The notes under the pieces: generated by a model
What the model was told of the DNA's origin: nothing
What the model saw: only the letters and a program-made list of their open reading frames with translations
Databases searched by the model: none
Made by a program: the position numbers and the translations under genes
DNA from: Mesorhizobium amorphae
GTDB lineage: Bacteria; Pseudomonadota; Alphaproteobacteria; Rhizobiales; Rhizobiaceae
Direction: 5' to 3'
Assembly: GCA_003240775.1 (NCBI GenBank)
Contig: QFNI01000075.1
Coordinates: 1 to 15,435, forward strand
DNA length: 15,435 nucleotides
Shown: positions 1-6,981 of the stretch, in pieces
Position numbering within the stretch: position 1 is the first letter of the stretch
Layout of the letters: each line of letters starts with the position of its first letter

Positions 1-99
1 CTCATCGTGCCGATCGCGATGGAGGAAAAGCTGCGGTTCGCTATCCGTGAGGGTGGCCGCACCGTCGGCGCCGGCATCGTCGCAAGCATCGTAGAGTAA
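1..99 (+). CDS. tuf: Elongation factor Tu, C-terminal end (partial)
   Basis: Only the last 32 codons and the TAA stop are in the window; the 5' part lies upstream. EF-Tu is the GTPase that delivers aminoacyl-tRNA to the ribosomal A site. The visible residues, [20 protein letters not shown] followed by [12 protein letters not shown], match the highly conserved end of domain 3, where the segment [14 protein letters not shown] is nearly invariant. In alphaproteobacteria a tuf copy commonly closes the str operon (rpsL, rpsG, fusA, tuf) directly before rpsJ, which fits the position here. The reading frame is intact to the stop. Whether a second tuf copy exists elsewhere cannot be seen. Confidence 0.95.
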
Positions 100-122
100 C
101 AAGAGACAAGTGGATCTGGCGC

Positions 123-152
123 GGGGCGGCTGAGACCACAGCCTCCCGCCCC
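123..152 (+). other. Inverted repeat in tuf-rpsJ spacer
   Basis: In the 76-base gap between tuf and rpsJ, GGGGC (123-127) can pair with GCCCC (148-152), and GGCTG (128-132) with CAGCC (139-143), leaving an AGACCA loop and a TCCC bulge. No T run follows, so it does not look like a complete intrinsic terminator. It could be an mRNA leader or processing structure for the S10 block. No convincing promoter is visible in this gap. Confidence 0.4.
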
Positions 153-175
153 CGGCAGAACAGGGAATTGTTCAC

Positions 176-484
176 ATGAACGGACAAAATATCCGCATCC
201 GCTTGAAAGCGTTCGACCACCGCGTGCTCGATGCCTCGACCCGCGAGATCGTTTCGACCGCCAAGCGCACCGGCGCCAATGTGCGCGGGCCCATCCCGCT
301 TCCCACGCGGATCGAGAAGTTCACCGTCAACCGCTCGCCCCACATCGACAAGAAGAGCCGCGAGCAGTTCGAGATGCGCACCCATAAGCGCCTGCTCGAC
401 ATCGTGGACCCCACCCCGCAGACCGTGGACGCGCTCATGAAGCTCGACCTCGCTGCCGGTGTGGACGTCGAGATCAAGCTTTAA
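176..484 (+). CDS. rpsJ: 30S ribosomal protein S10
   Basis: S10 (102 aa, the usual length) belongs to the 30S head and, in complex with NusB, also takes part in transcription antitermination. The start MNGQNIRIRLKAFDHRVLD and the segment TGANVRGPIPLPTRIEKFTV are diagnostic. The family-typical RSPHIDKKSREQFEMRTHKR follows, and the protein ends in VDVEIKL. The ATG has a modest AGGGAA ribosome site at 162-167. It is the first gene of the S10 block. The start codon lies inside a short inverted repeat (GTTC at 170-173, GAAC at 178-181), so the ATG could sit in a small RNA loop. Confidence 0.98.
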   Translation: MNGQNIRIRLKAFDHRVLDASTREIVSTAKRTGANVRGPIPLPTRIEKFTVNRSPHIDKKSREQFEMRTHKRLLDIVDPTPQTVDALMKLDLAAGVDVEIKL

Positions 485-511
485 GCGGTTGGAGCGCCGC
501 GCGGCCCAGGG

Positions 512-528
512 CTGCCGGCAGAATTCTG
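512..528 (+). repeat. Two overlapping 10-base palindromes before rplC
   Basis: CTGCCGGCAG (512-521) and CAGAATTCTG (519-528) are each perfect palindromes and share the CAG at 519-521. They lie in the 60-base gap between rpsJ and rplC, immediately before the rplC ribosome-binding region (GGAAGGAAA near 528-536). As RNA only short stems with 4-base loops are possible. The function is unknown and chance is possible. Confidence 0.35.
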
Positions 529-544
529 GAAGGAAACCGGGACG

Positions 545-1258
545 ATGCGTTCAGGTGTTATCGCACAGAAGATCGGGATGACCCGCATCTACAACGATGC
601 GGGCGAGCATGTGCCCGTCACCGTTCTGCGCATGGAGAACTGCCAGGTGGTCGCGCAGCGCACCGAGGAGAAGAACGGCTACACCGCCGTTCAGCTCGGC
701 GTCGGCTTGGCCAAGGTGAAGAACACGGCAAAGAGCATGCGCGGCCATTTCGCGACCGCTTCCGTCGAGCCCAAGGCCAAGGTCGCGGAATTCCGCGTCT
801 CGGTCGACAATCTGCTCGACATCGGCTCGGAGATCACGGTCGACCACTTCGTTCCCGGACAGAAGGTGGACGTCACCGGCACCTCCACCGGCAAGGGCTT
901 CCAGGGCGTCATCAAGCGCCACAACTTCGGCGGCGGCCGCGCGACCCACGGTAACTCCGTGTCGCACCGCAGCCACGGCTCCACCGGCCAGCGCCAGGAC
1001 CCCGGCAAGGTGTTCAAGGGCAAGAAGATGGCCGGCCACATGGGCTCGACCCGCGTGACCACGCAGAATGTCGAGGTGGTTTCGACCGACCTCGATCGCG
1101 GCCTGATCCTGATCCGCGGTGCGGTTCCGGGTTCCAAGGGCGCATGGATTTATGTACGCGATGCCGTCAAGGCTCAGCTGCCGGAGAACGCGCCGAAGCC
1201 GGCCGCGATCCGCGCTGCCTCGTCCGCAGCCGCTGCTGCTACCGAAGGGGCTGAGTGA
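545..1258 (+). CDS. rplC: 50S ribosomal protein L3
   Basis: L3 (237 aa) is an early-assembly 50S protein whose long loop reaches toward the peptidyl transferase centre. Recognisable parts are the N-terminal GVIAQKIGMTRIY, the central VDVTGTSTGKGFQGVIKRHNF (about 108-128), and the invariant RATHGNSVSHR and GQRQDPGKVFKGKKMAGHMG (about 148-167). The GQRQDPG loop carries the glutamines in the region methylated by PrmB in E. coli L3. The protein is longer than E. coli L3 (209 aa), partly because of an Ala-rich tail with acidic end residues (about 216-237), common in alphaproteobacteria. A strong GGAAGGAAA site precedes the ATG. Its TGA shares one base with the rplD start. Confidence 0.98.
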   Translation: MRSGVIAQKIGMTRIYNDAGEHVPVTVLRMENCQVVAQRTEEKNGYTAVQLGVGLAKVKNTAKSMRGHFATASVEPKAKVAEFRVSVDNLLDIGSEITVDHFVPGQKVDVTGTSTGKGFQGVIKRHNFGGGRATHGNSVSHRSHGSTGQRQDPGKVFKGKKMAGHMGSTRVTTQNVEVVSTDLDRGLILIRGAVPGSKGAWIYVRDAVKAQLPENAPKPAAIRAASSAAAAATEGAE

Positions 1259-1881
1259 TGGATCTGAACGTCAAGACGATCGGCGGCGAGGGGGCAGGCA
1301 CGCTTTCCCTCTCGGACGAGATCTTCGGTCTCGAGCCGCGCGAGGACATCCTCCAGCGCGTCGTGCGCTGGCAGCTCGCCAAGCGCCAGCAGGGCACGCA
1401 TCAGGCCAAGGGCCGCGCGGACATCAACCGCACGGGCGCCAAGATGTACAAGCAGAAGGGCACGGGCCGCGCCCGTCACCATTCCGCTCGCGCTCCGCAG
1501 TTCCGCGGCGGTGGCAAGGCGCATGGTCCGGTCGCTCGCAGCCACGAGCACGATCTGCCCAAGAAGGTCCGCGCGCTCGGCCTGCGCCACGCGCTCTCGG
1601 CAAAGGCGAAGTCGGACTCGATCATCGTGGTCGACGATCTGGCCCTCGCCGACGGCAAGACGAAGTCGCTGGTCGCGAACTTCGCCTCGCTGGGCCTCAC
1701 CAACGCGCTCGTGATCGGCGGTGCCGAGCTCGACCAGAACTTCGCGCGCGCCGCCACCAATATTCCGAACATCGACGTGCTGCCCATCCAGGGCATCAAC
1801 GTCTACGACATTCTCCGCCGCAACACTTTGGTGCTCTCCAAGGCCGCGGTTCAGGCCCTCGAGGAGCGTTTCAATGGCTGA
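1258..1881 (+). CDS. rplD: 50S ribosomal protein L4
   Basis: L4 (207 aa) binds 23S rRNA domain I and its extended loop lines the exit tunnel. The loop is clear at about residues 40-95: QGTHQAKGRADINRTGAKMY, then KQKGTGRARHHSARAPQFRG. I start at the ATG at 1258, giving MDLNVKTIGG, which matches related proteins; an in-frame GTG at 1255 would add one residue and is less likely. The ATG shares its A with the rplC TGA (TGATG), so translation is probably coupled. In E. coli L4 represses its own operon through a leader RNA, but no equivalent leader is obvious here. Confidence 0.97.
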   Translation: MDLNVKTIGGEGAGTLSLSDEIFGLEPREDILQRVVRWQLAKRQQGTHQAKGRADINRTGAKMYKQKGTGRARHHSARAPQFRGGGKAHGPVARSHEHDLPKKVRALGLRHALSAKAKSDSIIVVDDLALADGKTKSLVANFASLGLTNALVIGGAELDQNFARAATNIPNIDVLPIQGINVYDILRRNTLVLSKAAVQALEERFNG

Positions 1882-2167
1882 CCTGCGCCACTACGACGTG
1901 ATCGTCAGCCCGGCGATCACCGAGAAGTCCACCATCGCTTCCGAGCAGAACCAGGTGGTCTTCAACGTCGCCAAGAAGGCGACCAAGCCCGAGATCAAGG
2001 CAGCCGTGGAAGCTCTCTTCGGCGTCAAGGTGACGGGCGTGAACACGCTCATCCGCAAGGGCAAGGTCAAGCGCTTCCGCGGCACCATCGGCCGCCAGAG
2101 CGACGTGAAGAAGGCCGTGGTCACCCTGCAGGACGGCGACTCGATCGACGTCTCGACGGGCCTCTGA
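1874..2167 (+). CDS. rplW: 50S ribosomal protein L23
   Basis: L23 (97 aa) sits at the tunnel exit, where trigger factor and SRP dock. The start MADLRHYDVIVSPAITEKST and the motif NQVVFNVAKKATKPEIKAAV are typical. FGVKVTGVNTLIRKGKVKRF follows, then the conserved beta-strand end. The ATG at 1874 was chosen because upstream in-frame codons encode non-homologous residues inside rplD. The gene overlaps the last 8 bases of rplD in another frame, which argues for coupled translation. Length and sequence are normal for alphaproteobacteria. Confidence 0.97.
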   Translation: MADLRHYDVIVSPAITEKSTIASEQNQVVFNVAKKATKPEIKAAVEALFGVKVTGVNTLIRKGKVKRFRGTIGRQSDVKKAVVTLQDGDSIDVSTGL

Positions 2168-2191
2168 GTTCGCGGCTGAAGGACAGAAACA

Positions 2192-3025
2192 ATGGCATTG
2201 AAAAGCTACAAGCCGACGACGCCGTCCCAGCGCCAGCTGGTGATCGTGGATCGCTCGTCGCTCTGGAAGGGCAAGCCCGTGAAGGGCCTGACCGAGGGCC
2301 TGTCGGGCTCGGGCGGTCGCAACAACTACGGTCGCGTGACCGCCCGCTTCATCGGCGGCGGCCACAAGCGGACCTACCGCGTGATCGACTTCAAGCGTCG
2401 CAAGTTCGACGTGACTGCCACGGTCGAGCGCCTGGAATACGATCCCAACCGCACGGCCTTCATCGCGCTGCTGCGCTATGAGGACGGCGAGCTCTCCTAC
2501 ATCATCGCGCCGCAGCGCCTGTCGCCCGGCGACAAGGTGGTAGCCGGCCAGAGCGTCGACGTGAAGCCCGGCAATGCGATGCCGCTTCAGGCGATGCCCG
2601 TCGGCACGATCGTGCACAATGTCGAGCTGAAGCCCGGCAAGGGCGGTCAGATCGCGCGTTCGGCCGGTTCCTATGCGCAGCTCGTGGGCCGTGACCAGGG
2701 CATGGCTATCCTGCGCCTGAACTCAGGCGAGCAGCGAATGGTGTCGGGCACGTGCTTCGCCACCGTGGGTGCCGTGTCGAACCCCGACCACGGCAACGTC
2801 AATCTCGGCAAGGCCGGTCGTTCGCGCTGGCTCGGTCGTCGCCCGCACAATCGTGGTGTGGCCATGAATCCGGTCGATCACCCGCACGGCGGCGGCGAAG
2901 GCCGCACCTCGGGCGGCCGTCATCCGGTCACGCCGTGGGGCAAGCCCACCAAGGGCAAGAAGACCCGGTCCAACAAGTCGACCGACAAGTTCATCATGCG
3001 CTCGCGCCACGCGCGCAAGAGCTAA
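2192..3025 (+). CDS. rplB: 50S ribosomal protein L2
   Basis: L2 (277 aa) is a core 50S protein needed for subunit association and near the peptidyl transferase centre. Landmarks are MALKSYKPTTPSQRQLVIVD at the start, RNNYGRVTARFIGGGHKRTYR (about 43-63) in the N-terminal RNA-binding region, and the SH3-like central domain (about 125-200). The near-invariant NPVDHPHGGGEGRTSGGRHP (226-245) holds the histidine region linked to peptidyl transfer in E. coli, followed by VTPWGKPTKGKKTR. The length matches the family. An AAGGACA site precedes the ATG, and 24 bases separate it from rplW. Confidence 0.98.
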   Translation: MALKSYKPTTPSQRQLVIVDRSSLWKGKPVKGLTEGLSGSGGRNNYGRVTARFIGGGHKRTYRVIDFKRRKFDVTATVERLEYDPNRTAFIALLRYEDGELSYIIAPQRLSPGDKVVAGQSVDVKPGNAMPLQAMPVGTIVHNVELKPGKGGQIARSAGSYAQLVGRDQGMAILRLNSGEQRMVSGTCFATVGAVSNPDHGNVNLGKAGRSRWLGRRPHNRGVAMNPVDHPHGGGEGRTSGGRHPVTPWGKPTKGKKTRSNKSTDKFIMRSRHARKS

Positions 3026-3038
3026 GAGAGGTAGAGGC

Positions 3039-3317
3039 GTGACGCGTTCAGTCTGGAAAGGTCCGTTCGTCGACGGCTACCTCCTCAAGAAGGCCGACAA
3101 GGTCCGTGAGGGTGGCCGCAGCGAAATCATCAAGATGTGGAGCCGCCGCTCCACCATCCTGCCGCAGTTCGTCGGCCTGACATTTGGCGTTTACAACGGC
3201 CAGAAGCACGTTCCGGTCGCCGTGAACGAGGAGATGGTCGGCCACAAGTTCGGCGAGTTCGCTCCGACCCGCACCTATTACGGGCACGGCGCGGACAAGA
3301 AGGCGAAGAGGAAATAA
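3039..3317 (+). CDS. rpsS: 30S ribosomal protein S19 (GTG start)
   Basis: S19 (92 aa) pairs with S13 in the 30S head and contacts the A-site region. The sequence TRSVWKGPFVDGYLLKKADK opens the protein. IKMWSRRSTILPQFVGLTFG and HKFGEFAPTRTYYGHGADKK are diagnostic. The start is GTG at 3039: homologues begin TRSVWKGPF or ARSVWKGPF, and no ATG lies in frame between the rplB stop and that motif. An AGAGAGGTAGAGG purine run just upstream supplies the ribosome site. The non-ATG start could lower its yield, although GTG starts for rpsS are known in this group. Confidence 0.97.
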   Translation: MTRSVWKGPFVDGYLLKKADKVREGGRSEIIKMWSRRSTILPQFVGLTFGVYNGQKHVPVAVNEEMVGHKFGEFAPTRTYYGHGADKKAKRK

Positions 3318-3319
3318 CG

Positions 3320-3709
3320 ATGGGCAAGGCCAAGGCTCCGCGCAGGCTCGCCGACAACGAGGCGCGCGCCGTGCTCCGCACGATCCGTGTCAGCCCGCAG
3401 AAGCTGAACCTGGTTGCCGCGCTCATCCGTGGCAAGAAGGTCGCGACCGCGCTGAACGACCTCGAATTCTCGCGCAAGCGCATCGCGGGCACTGTCAAGA
3501 AAACCCTCGAGTCGGCTATCGCCAACGCCGAGAACAACCACGACCTCGACGTGGACGCTCTCGTGGTTCACGAGGCCTATGTCGGCAAGTCGCTGGTGAT
3601 GAAGCGTTTCCATGCCCGCGGCCGCGGCCGTGCGAGCCGGATCGAAAAGCCGTTCTCGCACCTGACCATCGTCGTGCGCGAAGTGGAAGAGAAAGCGGAG
3701 GCCGCATAA
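3320..3709 (+). CDS. rplV: 50S ribosomal protein L22
   Basis: L22 (129 aa) has a globular surface domain and a long hairpin that lines the exit tunnel. The start MGKAKAPRRLADNEARAVLR fits alphaproteobacterial L22. RTIRVSPQKLNLVAALIRGK and the C-terminal hairpin region (KRFHARGRGRASRIEKPFSH) are conserved. The open frame extends upstream to 3137 inside rpsS, but those residues are not L22-like; the ATG at 3320 has a GAGGA site at 3308-3312 within the rpsS end. It lies two bases after the rpsS stop and its TAA shares a base with the rpsC ATG (TAATG). Confidence 0.97.
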   Translation: MGKAKAPRRLADNEARAVLRTIRVSPQKLNLVAALIRGKKVATALNDLEFSRKRIAGTVKKTLESAIANAENNHDLDVDALVVHEAYVGKSLVMKRFHARGRGRASRIEKPFSHLTIVVREVEEKAEAA

Positions 3710-4440
3710 TGGGCCAGAAAGTCAATCCGATCGGGCTCCGGCTCGGCATCAACCGCACCTGGGACTCGCGCTGGTTCGCTGACAACGCCGAATACGGCCA
3801 GCTGCTGCACGAGGACATCAAGATCCGCGAGTACCTGCTCAAGGAACTCAAGCAGGCGGCTGTCTCCAAGGTGGTGATCGAGCGTCCGCACAAGAAGTGC
3901 CGCGTGACGATCCATGCCGCACGCCCCGGCCTGATCATCGGCAAGAAGGGCGCAGACATCGAGAAGCTTCGCAAGAAGCTCGGCGAGATGACGAAGTCGG
4001 AAACGCACCTCAACATCGTGGAAGTGCGCAAGCCCGAAATCGACGCGACGCTGGTCGCGCAGTCGATCGCCCAGCAGCTCGAGCGCCGCATCGCGTTCCG
4101 TCGCGCAATGAAGCGCGCGGTGCAGTCGGCGATGCGCCTGGGCGCCGAAGGCATCCGCATCAACTGCTCGGGCCGCCTGGGCGGCGCTGAGATCGCACGT
4201 CTCGAATGGTATCGCGAAGGCCGCGTGCCGCTGCACACGCTGCGCGCAGACGTCGACTACGGCACGGCCGAGGCCCACACGGCTTACGGCACCTGCGGCG
4301 TCAAGGTCTGGGTGTTCAAGGGCGAGATCCTCGAGCACGACCCGATGGCGTCCGAGCGCCGCGCGACCGAGGCCGATGCGAGCGGCGGCAACAACCGCGA
4401 TCGCGACCGCCGTCGTGAGCGCGAGCGCGAAAGCGCCTAA
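3709..4440 (+). CDS. rpsC: 30S ribosomal protein S3
   Basis: S3 (243 aa) lies at the mRNA entry channel and has mRNA-helicase-related contacts. It begins MGQKVNPIGLRLGINRTWDS. A type II KH domain is seen at about 39-107, with the loop PGLIIGKKGADIEKLRKKLG. The C-terminal S3 domain contains INCSGRLGGAEIARLEWYRE and ends near GVKVWVFKGEIL. After residue 211 comes a tail to 243 that is not part of the fold: a short Ser/Gly/Asn-containing linker, then an Arg/Asp/Glu-rich end (RDRDRRRERERESA). Such tails vary among alphaproteobacteria. Translation is likely coupled to rplV by the TAATG overlap. Confidence 0.98.
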   Translation: MGQKVNPIGLRLGINRTWDSRWFADNAEYGQLLHEDIKIREYLLKELKQAAVSKVVIERPHKKCRVTIHAARPGLIIGKKGADIEKLRKKLGEMTKSETHLNIVEVRKPEIDATLVAQSIAQQLERRIAFRRAMKRAVQSAMRLGAEGIRINCSGRLGGAEIARLEWYREGRVPLHTLRADVDYGTAEAHTAYGTCGVKVWVFKGEILEHDPMASERRATEADASGGNNRDRDRRRERERESA

Positions 4441-4462
4441 ACGGAATTCGGAGTAACAACCA

Positions 4463-4876
4463 ATGCTGCAACCGAAGCGCACGAAGTTCCGCAAGCAGTT
4501 CAAGGGCCGCATCCACGGCGCCGCGAAGGGCGGAACGAACCTCGACTTCGGCGCCTTCGGCTTGAAGGCGCTGGAGCCCAACCGCGTCACCGCGCGCGAG
4601 ATCGAGGCGGCCCGCCGCGCGATCACGCGTGAGATGAAGCGTGAAGGCCGTGTCTGGATCCGCATCTTCCCCGACCTGCCGGTCACCTCGAAGCCGACCG
4701 AAGTCCGCATGGGCAAAGGCAAGGGCGCGGTGGATTACTGGGCGGCGCGCATCAAGCCGGGCCGCATCATGTTCGAGATCGACGGCGTGTCTGAAGAGAC
4801 CGCACGCGAGGCGCTTCGCCTTGGTGCTGCCAAGCTTTCGGTCAAGACGCGCTTCATGGCGCGCATCGCTGAATAA
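4463..4876 (+). CDS. rplP: 50S ribosomal protein L16
   Basis: L16 (137 aa) helps organise the A-site and peptidyl transferase region of 23S rRNA. MLQPKRTKFRKQFKGRIHGA at the start and the motif PTEVRMGKGKGAVDYWAARI (78-97) are strongly conserved. The arginine at about 82 matches the residue hydroxylated in E. coli L16 by YcfD; whether this host modifies it is unknown. The C terminus has the expected EEAREALRLAAAKL-like helix (here EETAREALRLGAAKL). It begins 22 bases after rpsC with a GGAGTAA site. Confidence 0.98.
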   Translation: MLQPKRTKFRKQFKGRIHGAAKGGTNLDFGAFGLKALEPNRVTAREIEAARRAITREMKREGRVWIRIFPDLPVTSKPTEVRMGKGKGAVDYWAARIKPGRIMFEIDGVSEETAREALRLGAAKLSVKTRFMARIAE

Positions 4877-4888
4877 GGAAACGCACCG

Positions 4889-5089
4889 ATGAAGGCTTCC
4901 GACGTCCGTGCCAAGACGGCCGACGAACTGAACGACGAGCTGGCCAGCCTCAAGAAGGAGCAGTTCAACCTGCGCTTCCAGAAGGCGACCGGCCAGCTCG
5001 AGAAGACCGCCCGCGTGCGCGAAGTGCGCCGCGACATCGCGCGGATCAAGACCATCGCTGCCGAGCAGTCGGCCGCCAAGAAGGCGTAA
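4889..5089 (+). CDS. rpmC: 50S ribosomal protein L29
   Basis: L29 (66 aa) is a small two-helix protein at the tunnel exit beside L23. The family pattern is clear: MKASDVRAKTADELNDELAS, then LKKEQFNLRFQKATGQLEKT, then a second basic helix (VREVRRDIARIKTIAAE). The length is the norm. It lies 12 bases after rplP and 11 bases before rpsQ, in the standard L16-L29-S17 order. The first ATG of the frame is used, preceded by a short AAGGAAA purine site. Confidence 0.97.
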   Translation: MKASDVRAKTADELNDELASLKKEQFNLRFQKATGQLEKTARVREVRRDIARIKTIAAEQSAAKKA

Positions 5090-5100
5090 GGACGAAACCC

Positions 5101-5343
5101 ATGCCCAAGCGTGTCCTGCAAGGCACCGTCGTCAGCGACAAGAACGAGAAGACCGTGGTGGTCAACGTGGAGCGTCGCTTCACGCATCCGGTCATGAAGA
5201 AGACCGTGCGCATGACCAAGCGCTACAAGGCTCACGACGAGGCCAACCAGCACAAGGTGGGCGACGTGGTCTTCATCCAGGAGTCCGCTCCGATCTCCAA
5301 GGACAAGCGATGGGTCGTTGTGTCCGAAGAGCAGGCTCAGTAA
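5101..5343 (+). CDS. rpsQ: 30S ribosomal protein S17
   Basis: S17 (80 aa) is an OB-fold protein that binds the 5' domain of 16S rRNA early in assembly. MPKRVLQGTVVSDKNEKTVV is the classic opening, followed by VNVERRFTHPVMKKTVRMTK and the conserved GDVVFIQESAPISKDKRWVV. The size is normal. An AAGGACGAAACCC stretch precedes the ATG. It ends the L16-L29-S17 trio and is separated from rplN by a 49-base gap holding a weak hairpin, so this is a natural boundary between the S10 and spc blocks. Confidence 0.97.
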   Translation: MPKRVLQGTVVSDKNEKTVVVNVERRFTHPVMKKTVRMTKRYKAHDEANQHKVGDVVFIQESAPISKDKRWVVVSEEQAQ

Positions 5344-5350
5344 AGAGACG

Positions 5351-5371
5351 GCCGCTGCGATTCTGCGCGGC
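5351..5371 (+). other. Weak hairpin in rpsQ-rplN spacer
   Basis: GCCGC (5351-5355) can pair with GCGGC (5367-5371), with two more GC pairs inside (5357-5358 with 5365-5366) after a bulged T and a GATTCT loop. An A-rich stretch follows rather than a T run, so it is not a terminator on this strand. It marks the S10/spc boundary and may be an mRNA structure or chance. Confidence 0.3.
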
Positions 5372-5392
5372 GCATAAAAAAGGCATCCAGTC

Positions 5393-5761
5393 ATGATTCA
5401 GATGCAGACTAACCTCGACGTGGCCGACAATTCGGGCGCTCGTCGGGTCATGTGCATCAAGGTTCTCGGCGGTTCCAAGCGCAAGTACGCCTCGGTCGGC
5501 GACATCATCGTGGTGTCGGTGAAGGAGGCCATTCCGCGCGGCCGCGTGAAGAAGGGTGATGTGATGAAGGCGGTCGTGGTTCGCACGGCCAAGGACATCC
5601 GCCGCGCCGACGGTTCCGTGATCCGCTTCGACAAGAATGCGGCCGTTCTCGTCGACAACAAGCGCGAGCCGGTCGGCACCCGCATCTTCGGGCCCGTGCC
5701 GCGCGAGCTGCGTGGCAAGAACCACATGAAGATCGTTTCGCTCGCACCCGAAGTGCTCTGA
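5393..5761 (+). CDS. rplN: 50S ribosomal protein L14
   Basis: L14 (122 aa, exactly the usual length) sits at the subunit interface and contacts 16S helix 14. It begins MIQMQTNLDVADNSGARRVM. The signature GGSKRKYASVGDIIVVSVKE follows, and FDKNAAVLVDNKREPVGTRI plus FGPVPRELR are conserved. I use the first ATG at 5393, since MIQMQ is the common start; the second Met at codon 4 is a poor alternative. It is the first gene of the spc block, as in most bacteria. Confidence 0.98.
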   Translation: MIQMQTNLDVADNSGARRVMCIKVLGGSKRKYASVGDIIVVSVKEAIPRGRVKKGDVMKAVVVRTAKDIRRADGSVIRFDKNAAVLVDNKREPVGTRIFGPVPRELRGKNHMKIVSLAPEVL

Positions 5762-5786
5762 GCCACCGATCCTAAGGACGAGAACC

Positions 5787-6095
5787 ATGCAGAAGATTCG
5801 CAAGGGCGACAAGGTCGTCGTGCTTACGGGCAAGGACAAGGGCCGCACCGGTGAGGTGCTGCGCGTGATGCCCAAGGACGACAAGGCCGTCGTGCGCGGC
5901 ATCAACCAGGTGAAGCGCCACACCCGCCAGTCCCAGACCGAGCAGGGCGGCATCATCACCAAGGAAGCCCCCATCCATTTGTCCAACCTCGCCGTGACCG
6001 ACGCAAGCGGCAAAGCCACCCGCGTGGGCTTTGAAGTGCGCGACGGCAAGAAGGTCCGTGTGGCCAAGACCACGGGAGACGTCATCAATGGCTAA
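5787..6095 (+). CDS. rplX: 50S ribosomal protein L24
   Basis: L24 (102 aa) starts 50S assembly and lies at the tunnel exit. A KOW motif spans about residues 3-32: IRKGDKVVVLTGKDKGRTGE. Downstream are GINQVKRHTRQSQTEQGGII and the conserved EAPIHLSNL. The length is typical. An AAGGACGAGAACC site precedes the ATG. The last 8 bases overlap rplE in another frame, an arrangement that favours coupled synthesis of L24 and L5. Confidence 0.97.
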   Translation: MQKIRKGDKVVVLTGKDKGRTGEVLRVMPKDDKAVVRGINQVKRHTRQSQTEQGGIITKEAPIHLSNLAVTDASGKATRVGFEVRDGKKVRVAKTTGDVING

Positions 6096-6651
6096 CGCAC
6101 AAGCAACCTACCAGCCGCGTCTGAAGACGGTCTACAACGAGACCATCCGCAAGACGATGCAGGAGCAGTTCAACTACGACAACGAGATGCAGGTCCCCCG
6201 CATCGACAAGATCGTGCTGAACATGGGCGTGGGCGAGGCGACCGCCGACTCCAAGAAGCCCTCGGTCGCAGCCGAAGACCTCGGCCTCATCGCCGGCCAG
6301 AAGGCCGTCGTGACGCGCGCCCGCAATTCCATCGCCGGCTTCAAGGTTCGCGAGAACATGCCGATCGGCGCCAAGGTGACGCTTCGCAAGGAGCGCATGT
6401 ACGAGTTCCTCGATCGCCTCGTGAACATCGCGCTGCCGCGCGTTCGCGACTTCCGCGGGCTCAACCCCAAGAGCTTCGACGGCCGTGGCAACTACGCCAT
6501 GGGCATCAAGGAGCACATCGTGTTCCCCGAGATCAACTACGACAAGGTCGATCAGGTCTGGGGCATGGACGTCATCGTTTGCACGACCGCCAAGACGGAT
6601 GAGGAAGCCCGGGCTCTGCTCAAGGCTTTCAACTTCCCCTTCCGGCAGTAA
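6088..6651 (+). CDS. rplE: 50S ribosomal protein L5
   Basis: L5 (187 aa) binds 5S rRNA and forms the bridge to S13 in the 30S head. The start MANAQATYQPRLKTVYNETI is typical of the group. The conserved core PRIDKIVLNMGVGEA (about 35-49) is present, as are GQKAVVTRARNSIAGFKVRE, VTLRKERMYEFLDRLVNIAL and PRVRDFRGLNPKSFDGRGNY. The frame opens upstream at 6031 inside rplX, but those residues are not L5-like, so the ATG at 6088 is chosen. The 8-base overlap with rplX makes re-initiation likely. Confidence 0.97.
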   Translation: MANAQATYQPRLKTVYNETIRKTMQEQFNYDNEMQVPRIDKIVLNMGVGEATADSKKPSVAAEDLGLIAGQKAVVTRARNSIAGFKVRENMPIGAKVTLRKERMYEFLDRLVNIALPRVRDFRGLNPKSFDGRGNYAMGIKEHIVFPEINYDKVDQVWGMDVIVCTTAKTDEEARALLKAFNFPFRQ

Positions 6652-6675
6652 CGGCAGCGAGAAAGGAAAAACGAG

Positions 6676-6981
6676 ATGGCAAAGACCAGCTCAGTCGAGA
6701 AGAACAACCGCCGCCGCAAGATGGTCAAGCAGTTCGCCAAGAAGCGTGGCGATCTCAAGAACATCGTAATGGACCAGTCCAAGCCGATCGAGGAGCGCTT
6801 CCAGGCGCAGCTCAAGCTGGCCGCGCTGCCGCGCAACTCCGCCAAGATCCGCATCCGCAACCGCTGCGAAGTGACGGGCCGTCCGCGCGCCTTCTATCGC
6901 AAGCTGCAGATGAGCCGTGTGGCGCTGCGCGAGCTCGGCTCGCTCGGCCTCATCCCCGGCCTGGTCAAGTCGAGCTGGTAA
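6676..6981 (+). CDS. rpsN: 30S ribosomal protein S14, zinc-free long form
   Basis: S14 (101 aa) belongs to the 30S head near S3 and S10. This is the long C-minus form: it has no CxxC pairs and only one cysteine (in CEVTGRPRAFYRK, about 67-79). The N terminus is basic (KNNRRRKMVKQFAKKRGDLK) and the protein ends in the conserved GLIPGLVKSSW. An AGAAAGGAAAAACGAG site precedes the ATG. Its stop TAA is part of the AAGGAGG ribosome site of rpsH. Confidence 0.98.
   Translation: MAKTSSVEKNNRRRKMVKQFAKKRGDLKNIVMDQSKPIEERFQAQLKLAALPRNSAKIRIRNRCEVTGRPRAFYRKLQMSRVALRELGSLGLIPGLVKSSW

Noticed and set aside
1255..1257. GTG at 1255 as start of rplD
   Set aside because: ATG at 1258 gives the standard MDLNVKT start and the usual TGATG overlap.
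1119..1901. Long plus-strand frame (260 codons) overlapping rplC and rplD in another frame
   Set aside because: Arg/Pro/Ala-rich shadow of rplD; the true frame encodes complete L4.
3577..4722. Minus-strand open frame of 381 codons opposite rpsC and rplP
   Set aside because: Antisense shadow of highly conserved r-protein genes, with no recognisable domain or ribosome site.
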